Assembly (NCBI GenBank): GCA_049510055.1
Contig: JBEKZI010000064.1
Span: 1-12,915 of the forward strand
From: JALHTV01 sp049510055
GTDB lineage: Bacteria; Planctomycetota; Phycisphaerae; SM23-33
DNA: 12,915 bases
Reading direction: 5' to 3'
In this document: one piece after another, positions 1 to 7,162 of the stretch
Numbering within the stretch: position 1 is the stretch's first letter
Layout of the letters: each line of letters begins with the position of its first letter
Program-made: the position numbers and the translations under genes
The notes under the pieces: model-generated
Databases searched by the model: none
Seen by the model: only the letters and a program-made list of their open reading frames with translations
Told to the model about the DNA's origin: nothing

Positions 1-183
1 CCTCCGAATCGCGAACTCGCCGTGATCGGCAAGTCCACGGCGCGACACGATGCCGAAGCGAAAGTGCGAGGCGCAACTCGCTTCACGGTCGATGTCGCGC
101 TGCCCGGAATGCTCTATGGACGAATATTGCGCTCTCCGCACCCCCATGCGCGGGTGCGTGCGATCGACGTGTCGGTCGCCACC
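1..183 (+). pseudogene. Xanthine dehydrogenase / aldehyde oxidase large-subunit fragment (N-terminal part)
   Basis: The + frame is open from base 1 and reads as the first part of a molybdenum-binding xanthine dehydrogenase/aldehyde oxidase subunit: GKSTARHDAEAKVRGATRFT, then LPGMLYGRILRSPHPHARVR and AIDVSVA. These correspond to the family's conserved start (GK..PR.DA..KVTG.A.YT.D...PGMLY....RSPHPHA.I..ID.S.A), the a/b-hammerhead region before the catalytic domain. The match ends around base 183-195, where the sequence becomes the reverse strand of kdpD, so about 60 residues remain of a protein usually near 700-800 aa. The true start lies at or before the window edge. The frame stays open to 876 only because it reads antisense through kdpD; that part is not a real protein. 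No molybdopterin-binding or active-site region is present, so this piece is non-functional as seen. Confidence 0.7.
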
Positions 184-1104
184 CGCCATCCGCAGGTTCG
201 CCCAGAGCCGGTCTTGGGCCTCCTGGCTCATTCGAGCCCCCGGTTCCTCAAAGGACGCAGCCAGCCAGGGACATCGCAGCGATCCTGCCGTCCGCGCGGC
301 GGACCGTACGAGGCGCGCCGAGAAGGGACTTGGCCCCACGCACACCAGCAGCCGCTCGGCCGTCGGGAGAATCGCGCCTTGGTGGCGATACGCCTCGGCC
401 TGGATGTTCACCCGCTCCGCGGTGCGGCGCAGGGCCAGTTCGCGCAAGGCGACCAGGTTGCCCTTCTGAAAGAAGCTCCGCATGGCCGCCGACGCCCGCT
501 CGGCAATGTACACCTTCCCCTCCGCCAGGCGCTGGAGCAGCTCGTCAGGCGGCAAGTCCACCAGCTCCACCTCGTCGGCCTGGTCGAAGATCGTGTCGGG
601 CACGGTCTCGCGGACGCGCACGCCGCTGAACTGGGCGACAATATCGTTGAGCGTCTCGATGTGCTGGACGTTGAGCGTGGTGTAGACATCGATGCCGGCC
701 TCCAGCAGCTCCATCACGTCCTGCCAGCGCTTGACGTGCCGGCTGCCGGGGGCGTTGGTGTGGGCAAGTTCATCGACGATCATCAGCGCGGGTTTCCGGG
801 CCAGGGCTGCGTCGAGGTCGAACTCCGTGAGCTTTGTCCCGCGGTAGGTGATGGTGCGCACGGGCAAGGCCTCTAAGCCCTCCAGCAGCGCCATCGTTTC
901 GGGGCGGGCATGCGGCTCGACATAGCCGACGATCACGTCCACATCGTCGGCGGCCTGGCGACGGGCCATCTCCAGCATCGTGTAGGTCTTGCCGACTCCC
1001 GCGCAGGCGCCGAAAAACACCTTCAACTTGCCCCGTCGGGCCTTGTGTTCCTCGGCCTGGACCTGGGCCAGCAACTCATCCGGATTGGGACGTTTCGGCT
1101 CCAT
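184..1104 (-). CDS. kdpD: KdpD, osmosensitive K+ channel sensor, truncated in the USP domain
   Basis: ATG at 1104 lies 6 nt after the kdpC stop, and the frame is open to the left. About 307 residues are KdpD. The N-terminal KdpD domain (about 20-230) has a Walker A motif GACAGVGKT at 32-40 and the family-specific Walker B segment IVDELAHTNAPGSRH at 109-123, followed by YTTLNVQHIETLND (142-153 region). A USP-like domain begins near 249 (AERLLVCVGPSPFSARL) and breaks off after NLRMA at about 307. KdpD senses low K+ or high osmolarity and, when full length (about 900 aa), is a membrane histidine kinase for KdpE. No transmembrane, HisKA or ATPase domain is present here. Some bacteria have short KdpD proteins without the kinase, but here the homology ends exactly where a sense-strand xanthine dehydrogenase fragment begins, so truncation by rearrangement or misassembly is more likely. 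kdpE is not in the window. Confidence 0.88.
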
Positions 1105-1110
1105 CGTCGG

Positions 1111-1683
1111 CTATTCTAGACCTTCTAAATCAAGGTTCAACTTTAGTACATTGACGCATTTCTCGCCCAGGACGGCAAACTGCCTGTCTTCGATGTGACG
1201 GGTGACCAGCTCGCGGACCTTCGCCTCAGCTAAGCCTCGGACGCGGGCCACGCGCGGCACCTGGTACAGAGCGGCTGCCACACTGATGTGTGGGTCAAGC
1301 CCACTGCCGCTGGAGGTCACCAAGTCCACGGGAATCGGTGCGGCGTTGGCCGGGTCGGCCGAGCGCAATGCCTGCGCCTGCTTTTTCACGTTATCCGCAA
1401 GCGCCGGGTTAAGCGGCCCCAGGTTGGAACCAGACGAGTTGGCTGCATTATACGGAACCGGCGTGGTAGCCGACGGCCGAGACCAGAAGTACTTTGGGTC
1501 GCTAAAGGACTGGCCGATCAAATGCGATCCCACCGCCTTGCCGTCACGGACGATGACGCTGCCGTTTGCCTGGCGGTGAAACGCCAGTTGAGCGATGCCT
1601 GTAACGACCAGAGGATAGATCAACCCAGTGATTGCACTGAGCACGACCAGCATCACCACGACTTGTCGTATCAACCGGAGCAT
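1111..1683 (-). CDS. kdpC: KdpC, K+-transporting ATPase subunit C
   Basis: A 190-aa protein of usual KdpC length. One N-terminal membrane helix (about residues 7-30, VVVMLVVLSAITGLIYPLVV) is followed by a periplasmic domain with the family landmarks GSHLIGQSFSDPKYFWSRPS, NAANSSGSNLGP and TSSGSGLDPHIS. The last of these is the strongly conserved KdpC signature. KdpC is the small structural subunit that bridges KdpA and KdpB and raises ATP affinity of the complex. ATG at 1683 follows the kdpB stop by 11 nt and has a GAGAGGAT Shine-Dalgarno. The kdpD start follows 6 nt after the stop, so all belong to one transcript. Nothing looks broken. Confidence 0.96.
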   Translation of the reverse strand: MLRLIRQVVVMLVVLSAITGLIYPLVVTGIAQLAFHRQANGSVIVRDGKAVGSHLIGQSFSDPKYFWSRPSATTPVPYNAANSSGSNLGPLNPALADNVKKQAQALRSADPANAAPIPVDLVTSSGSGLDPHISVAAALYQVPRVARVRGLAEAKVRELVTRHIEDRQFAVLGEKCVNVLKLNLDLEGLE

Positions 1684-1694
1684 GTGTTATCCTC

Positions 1695-3794
<2,100 letters not shown>

Positions 3795-3802
3795 GTTTTT
3801 CC

Positions 3803-5548
3803 TCACCTGCCCATCATCATCAGGTGCTCGACGATCGGCCCCAATGCCAAGGCTGGGATGAAGCTCAGCGCCCCGACGATCAGCACCACGGAGACCAGCA
3901 GAACGACGAACAGTGGGCCGTGCGTCTGAAGCGTGCCGGCCGAGACGGGGATGGACTTCTTGGCCGCCAACGCGCCGGCGATGGCCAGCACCGGAATCTT
4001 GAAAAGGAACCGCCCGCACAACATGGCCAGGCCCGTGGAGAAGTTGTAGAAGCCCGAATTGGCGTTCAGGCCGGCGAACGCGCTGCCGTTGTTGTTGGCG
4101 GTTGAGGAGTAGGCATAAAGGATCTCGCTGAACCCGTGCGGGCCGGGATTCGCCACGCCGGCCTTGCCCGCCGCCATCACGACCGCCACCGCCGTCCCGA
4201 TCAGGGCGATCAGAACCGGCACCAAGACGACCAGCGAGGCCATCTTCATCTCGAATATCTCGATCTTCTTGCCCAGGTACTCCGGTGTCCGCCCGACCAT
4301 CAGCCCCGCGATGAAAACCGCCACGATGGCAAAGACGAGCATGCCGTACAGGCCTGAACCCACGCCCCCGAAAACCACCTCACCCAACTGTATCAGCCAC
4401 ATGGGGACCAGGCCGCCCAGCGGCGTGAAGGAGTCGTGCATCGAGTTGACCGCGCCGCACGACGTGCCCGTCGTGACCGTGGCAAAGAGTGCAGAGTTCA
4501 CGATGCCAAAGCGGACTTCTTTGCCTTCCATGTTCCCGCCGCTCTGACTGGCCGAGGGCGAAATGTCGGCCCCCGCGGCCGCGAGTTGCGGCGTGCCTGC
4601 CCGCTCGCTGAGGTAGCACAGCGAGAACAAACCGAGGAACATGATGAACATCGCGGCCAGAACAGCCCGACCTTGGCGCGTGTCGCCCACCATTTTGCCG
4701 AAGGTGTAACACAGTGACGTGGGAATCAGCAGGATGGCCAGCATCTCCAGGAAGTTCGACAGTGGCGTGGGGTTCTCCAGGGGGTGAGCGGAATTGGCAT
4801 TGAAGAACCCGCCGCCGTTGGTTCCGAGTTCCTTGATCGCCTCCTGCGACGCCACGGGCCCCAGGGCGATGGTCTGCTGCGTTACTATTTTGCCGTCAGA
4901 ATCCTTCACCGGCTCAACCAGGGCAATCTTCTGGTAAGGGCCGAGTGTCTGCACGACACCTTGCGACACTAGCAGGAGGGCGATAAGGAACGCTAACGGC
5001 AGCAGGATGTAGAGCGTTGTGCGCGTCAAATCGACCCAGAAGTTGCCGATGGTCGCGCTGGTGCGCCGCGCGAAGCCGCGAATCAGCGCCGCCAGCACCG
5101 CCATGCCCGCGGCGGCCGAAAGGAAATTGTGAACGGCCAAGCCCGCCATCTGCGTCAGGTAGCTCATCGTGGTCTCGCCGCCATAGGCCTGCCAGTTGGT
5201 GTTGGTCAGGAAACTCACGGCTGTATTAAAGGAAAGGTCCGGCGGGACGGCCGCCATGTGCTCAGGATTGACCGGCAGCCACTGTTGAAGCCGCAGCAGG
5301 CCGTAGAGCGAGACAAACCCAGCGAAGCTAAATGCAAGCAGAGCGATTGCGTACCGCTGCCAGCTCATCTCAGCCGCCGGGTTTACGCCGCAGACTCGAT
5401 AGATCAACCGTTCCACCGGCCCCAGCACGCGATCCAGGCCGCACGATTTACCTTCGTACACACGGGCCATGTACCAGCCAAGCGGTTTCACCAGCAGCCA
5501 CAGCACGGCCAGGAACAGCACGATTTGTATGATGTCACTGGAGAGCAT
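3803..5548 (-). CDS. kdpA: KdpA, K+-channel-like subunit of the Kdp pump
   Basis: A 581-aa polytopic membrane protein. The start is set at 5548 (MLSSDIIQIVLF), where the ATG shares one base with the kdpF stop (TGATG); an upstream in-frame extension lies inside kdpF and its leader. The four pore-loop segments of the K+-transporter fold can be read: TNTNWQAYGGE (115-125), LGTNGGGFFNANSAHP (241-256), TTGTSCGAVNSMHDS (359-373) and STANNNGSAFAG (482-493). About ten hydrophobic segments surround them. KdpA binds and conducts K+ in the inner membrane and hands it to the KdpB-driven cycle. The kdpB start follows 8 nt after the stop. Length is within the family range (about 550-600 aa) and no filter glycine appears to be lost. 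Confidence 0.97.
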   Translation of the reverse strand: MLSSDIIQIVLFLAVLWLLVKPLGWYMARVYEGKSCGLDRVLGPVERLIYRVCGVNPAAEMSWQRYAIALLAFSFAGFVSLYGLLRLQQWLPVNPEHMAAVPPDLSFNTAVSFLTNTNWQAYGGETTMSYLTQMAGLAVHNFLSAAAGMAVLAALIRGFARRTSATIGNFWVDLTRTTLYILLPLAFLIALLLVSQGVVQTLGPYQKIALVEPVKDSDGKIVTQQTIALGPVASQEAIKELGTNGGGFFNANSAHPLENPTPLSNFLEMLAILLIPTSLCYTFGKMVGDTRQGRAVLAAMFIMFLGLFSLCYLSERAGTPQLAAAGADISPSASQSGGNMEGKEVRFGIVNSALFATVTTGTSCGAVNSMHDSFTPLGGLVPMWLIQLGEVVFGGVGSGLYGMLVFAIVAVFIAGLMVGRTPEYLGKKIEIFEMKMASLVVLVPVLIALIGTAVAVVMAAGKAGVANPGPHGFSEILYAYSSTANNNGSAFAGLNANSGFYNFSTGLAMLCGRFLFKIPVLAIAGALAAKKSIPVSAGTLQTHGPLFVVLLVSVVLIVGALSFIPALALGPIVEHLMMMGR

Positions 5549-5637
5549 CAGAATTTCTCCGGTTTGAGAAGCGCCGCCAGGAGGTAGATCATCAACCCCA
5601 CAGCAAGTACGCCGCTTAGTATGTATGCCCACATCAT
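5548..5637 (-). CDS. kdpF: KdpF, small stabilising subunit of the Kdp pump
   Basis: A 29-aa single-span peptide beginning MMWAYILSGVLAVGLMIY and ending LLAALLKPEKF. The terminal KPE(K/R)F with a hydrophobic stretch before it is the usual KdpF pattern. Two adjacent ATG codons (5637 and 5634) are possible starts, with a GGGAGAGAG ribosome site upstream. The stop TGA overlaps the kdpA ATG by one base, and the start overlaps the stop of the upstream 32-aa ORF by four bases (ATGA), so translation is probably coupled on both sides. KdpF is a lipid-like subunit that stabilises KdpABC in the membrane. Confidence 0.9.
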   Translation of the reverse strand: MMWAYILSGVLAVGLMIYLLAALLKPEKF

Positions 5638-5732
5638 GATTGTCTCTCTCCCTGCAGATGGCCGAAGGCCCACACCAGGCCCCAAGCTATCGCAAAGAAC
5701 GCCGCGCCAATTCCGACGTAAACTGCGTCCAT
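5634..5732 (-). CDS. 32-aa single-span membrane peptide, first gene of the kdp operon
   Basis: ATG at 5732 follows an AAAGGAAAA ribosome site and opens a 32-codon frame: MDAVYVGIGAAFFAIAWG, then LVWAFGHLQGERQS, stop. Residues 4-24 form one hydrophobic helix with two Trp and a short charged tail. Its stop overlaps the first kdpF ATG as ATGA, the classic arrangement for translational coupling. Short peptides of this general type upstream of kdpF are, as far as I recall, present in other kdp operons but are seldom annotated; I know no assigned function. A structural role like that of KdpF, or service as a leader that couples translation to kdpF, are both possible. The good Shine-Dalgarno, hydrophobic helix and tight overlap argue against chance. 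Confidence 0.65.
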   Translation of the reverse strand: MDAVYVGIGAAFFAIAWGLVWAFGHLQGERQS

Positions 5733-5764
5733 GACCGTTTTCCTTTCCGCTCCGCGCTAAATAA

Positions 5765-5822
5765 ATCCTACGGGCGAAGCATTTCAAGAAGGTATCAAGA
5801 TGAAAGGATTTGGCATCAAGAA
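5765..5822 (-). promoter_or_regulatory. Probable kdp promoter/operator with three phased direct repeats
   Basis: On the + strand TCAAGA occurs at 5784-5789, 5795-5800 and 5816-5821. The start-to-start spacing is 11 and 21 bp, so all three fall on the same face of the helix. Two copies extend to GG(T/C)ATCAAGA (5791-5800 and 5812-5821). OmpR/PhoB-family regulators, which include KdpE, bind direct repeats with about 11-bp period that replace or overlap the -35 element. Reading the - strand, TAGGAT (5770-5765) follows the last repeat by about 11 nt, as expected for a -10 in such an activated promoter; it matches the -10 consensus at four of six positions. The first gene starts at 5732. The repeats are seen directly; KdpE as the binder is inferred. 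Confidence 0.45.
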
Positions 5823-6128
5823 CTTATAGAGACGTTCAGACGATATCGAGAATGCCTGCGATCCACGCCATCATTGTGCTCTATCTCTCCCGCCGATGCC
5901 ATGCTGGGGCCGAACCGCACGTCCCCAGCGAGGCCAAAGTTGCCGCCCGGTGCTGTTGACGGCATGTGGGGCTCTTGCCCCTACCATGGGAATGATATGG
6001 CCTCACGACGTTAAGTTGGCGTCAAGACTTTCCATTCCGAGATCAAGAATCCGTCAACCCCCTCTGCACCGCCTAATAAGGCACGTCCTTCCTTCGGCAA
6101 GTCGGTCTCCAACAGAAGCGAAGGCGGA
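5823..6128. other. Non-coding stretch between the kdp promoter and the tRNA fragment
   Basis: No convincing gene is seen on either strand; open frames here have no recognisable protein pattern and no good ribosome site. The only structure noted is a small hairpin at 5966-5984 (CGGGG-type stem with a TCTT loop and one bulge), without a T-run. The stretch is flanked by the divergent kdp promoter and a tRNA half-gene, so it may be residue of a past integration. Confidence 0.5.
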
Positions 6129-6173
6129 TGGGCCCTGTAGGATTCGAACCTACGGCCCATGGATTATGAGTCC
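6129..6173 (-). pseudogene. 3' half of a CAT-anticodon tRNA gene (Met or Ile2 type), possible att site
   Basis: Read on the - strand, this is the second half of a tRNA. The anticodon loop CTCATAA has CAT at 6168-6166, followed by the 3' side of the anticodon stem, a variable loop, a perfect T-arm (GTAGG-TTCGAAT-CCTAC, 6153-6137), the 3' acceptor strand AGGGCCC (6136-6130) and discriminator A (6129). CCA is not encoded. Upstream of the anticodon loop there is no D-arm and no GGGCCCT strand to pair with the acceptor, and only three base pairs of the anticodon stem can form. The gene is therefore broken near the anticodon loop, the usual crossover point of tyrosine integrases that use tRNA 3' ends. 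No integrase is visible nearby. A decayed pseudo-tRNA is the alternative. Confidence 0.7.
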
Positions 6174-6398
6174 CAAACGTGGTTTGCAACACCTGTCTAG
6201 TACGACACTTACAATGCAGTTTTCGAGGAAAAACGAGGGGTATAAGTGGTTGGCGAGTCGCTGAGCACTCGATAACAAGTCACCCCCATGTGACGATTGA
6301 CCAACTCAGTGACCAAGTTTGTTCTGGAGACAGACAAAAAATAGCTATCATTTAGAATCAAGCTTTAACTTACACCGTTGCCGCCAGGCGGTGGAACC
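6174..6398. other. AT-richer non-coding stretch beside the tRNA fragment
   Basis: The bases differ in feel from the surrounding GC-rich genes, with runs such as AAAAAATAGC near 6336-6346. No protein of recognisable type is encoded on either strand. A short inverted repeat CACCG...CGGTG (6373-6393) lies just past the stop of the DUF2294 gene on the - strand, but it lacks a T-run, so a terminator is not certain. Being next to the tRNA half, this may be the scar of a lost integrative element. Confidence 0.4.
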
Positions 6399-6779
6399 TT
6401 ACCCCTTCTTTGTCTCGCGGAAGACAGGGGACTCGGCCAGCGTGAAGAGCACGACCTCTTCGCCGGTTGCGGTGCTGATGTCATGGTGCAGGCTCACCAC
6501 CTTAACCCCAGTGATCTCCTGCACCATGGTCGCCAAGGCCGGCCTTGCCGTTTCCATCAACTGCGTCCGCACCTGCTTGAGCAGTCCCCGGCCCTTGTCG
6601 GCCTGGAGCGTCTTGACCAGTTGCTGTTCGGCCGCCGTCAGGACGCCGCGGAGACGGACCACCAGAAGATCACCAATGAGGTGGGCGCGGATGTCCTTGG
6701 GGCCGCGGCCCATGTACTCCTGTTCAAAGCGGCTGATCCCCTCGCAGATGGCCGCTTCGATCTCACCCTGCGTTTTCAT
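6399..6779 (-). CDS. DUF2294 / MpsC-family protein
   Basis: A 126-aa soluble protein: MKTQGEIEAAICEGISRFEQ, then EYMGRGPKDIRAHLIGD, LVVRLRGVLTAAEQQL, and near the end ITGVKVVSLHHDISTATGEE with VVLFTL. This is the DUF2294 pattern (Pfam MpsC): an N-terminal helix, a short strand pair around GRGP....I.D.L.V.L.G.LT.AE, a long amphipathic helix, and a C-terminal ITGV strand. MpsC in Staphylococcus is a soluble part of the MpsABC cation/bicarbonate-dependent system; most family members have no tested role. A GAGGTC ribosome site precedes ATG at 6779. It is transcribed away from the LEPR-XLL gene, and a paralog sits just beyond that gene at 9106. No MpsA/MpsB partner is in the window, so function is open. 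Confidence 0.85.
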   Translation of the reverse strand: MKTQGEIEAAICEGISRFEQEYMGRGPKDIRAHLIGDLLVVRLRGVLTAAEQQLVKTLQADKGRGLLKQVRTQLMETARPALATMVQEITGVKVVSLHHDISTATGEEVVLFTLAESPVFRETKKG

Positions 6780-6923
6780 GATGACCTCGAATGTGTCTCA
6801 TTTCGCAATCGAAGTGCTGGCGGGGCGGTAACCCGCACGTGCCGAGGCCGCAGCGGTCCTGAGCGGCCCGTCACCTTAGTGATTATTATTGTAGGCGGCG
6901 CGGAAAACATTTCCAGAATTTAT

Positions 6924-6951
6924 TTGCTCAATCCGCTCCACCGCCTATAAT
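6924..6951 (+). promoter_or_regulatory. Promoter of the structured leader (TTGCTC-16-TATAAT)
   Basis: A perfect TATAAT at 6946-6951 stands in an AT-rich island. TTGCTC (6924-6929) is 16 nt upstream, matching TTGACA at four of six positions. A start around 6957-6960 would place the first hairpin at the 5' end of the RNA. It drives transcription toward the terminator at 7048-7100 and the LEPR-XLL gene. Confidence 0.55.
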
Positions 6952-6957
6952 GCAAAA

Positions 6958-7100
6958 GTACCGGAAACCAAGCGCAAGCAGCGTTGGCTCCGGGTCGGAT
7001 GACTAGATAAAGGGCAACCCGCCTGGGCGGGAGGCCCGTTGACGAGTAAGCCGACGTGGTTCAGCACCCTCTGGGTGTTCAACCGCGTCGGCTTTTTTTT
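6958..7100 (+). ncRNA. Structured RNA: leader/riboswitch-like element or small RNA
   Basis: Three hairpins follow one another after a consensus -10. Hairpin 1 (6961-6993): CCGGA pairs with TCCGG, then CCAA with TTGG, then CGC with GCG around an AAGCA loop. Hairpin 2 (7012-7037): GGGC with GCCC, a 2x2 internal loop AA/AG, then CCCGC with GCGGG around CTGG. Hairpin 3 is the intrinsic terminator at 7048-7100. The RNA would be about 143 nt and non-coding. Either it is a free small RNA, or it is a leader controlling read-through into the gene at 7163. GTCGG (6994-6998) could pair with CCGAC (7051-7055) of the terminator stem, a possible antiterminator. I cannot assign it to a known riboswitch class. 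Confidence 0.55.
7048..7100 (+). terminator. Strong intrinsic terminator upstream of the LEPR-XLL gene
   Basis: A 14-bp stem (7048-7061 with 7081-7094: AAGCCGACGTGGTT against AACCGCGTCGGCTT, one T-G wobble) encloses a second 5-bp stem CACCC/GGGTG (7065-7069 with 7073-7077). It is followed at once by eight T residues (7093-7100). It lies 62 nt before the start codon at 7163, so it either ends the small RNA or acts as an attenuator. Confidence 0.88.
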
Positions 7101-7162
7101 GGCTTGGGCGGCACGACACGAACTTATTAGGACGAACCCTGTTCCTTTACAAGGAGTCTCTC

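Noticed and set aside
22..876. 284-aa + strand frame as one fusion protein
   Set aside because: Only the first 55 or so residues match a known family; the rest is the exact antisense of the KdpD coding frame and has no protein-like pattern.
5548..5787. 79-aa version of KdpF
   Set aside because: The first 50 residues overlap the better-supported 32-aa ORF in another frame and do not look like KdpF, which is normally about 29 aa.
6129..6205. Complete tRNA gene on the - strand
   Set aside because: No D-arm and no 5' acceptor strand complementary to AGGGCCC can be found upstream of the anticodon loop.
6995..7060. c-di-GMP-I (GEMM) riboswitch
   Set aside because: GATAAAGGGCAA and GACGAGTAAGCC look similar to parts of the aptamer, but the conserved GGGACGCAAAGCC does not follow the first hairpin and the spacing is wrong, so no class is assigned.
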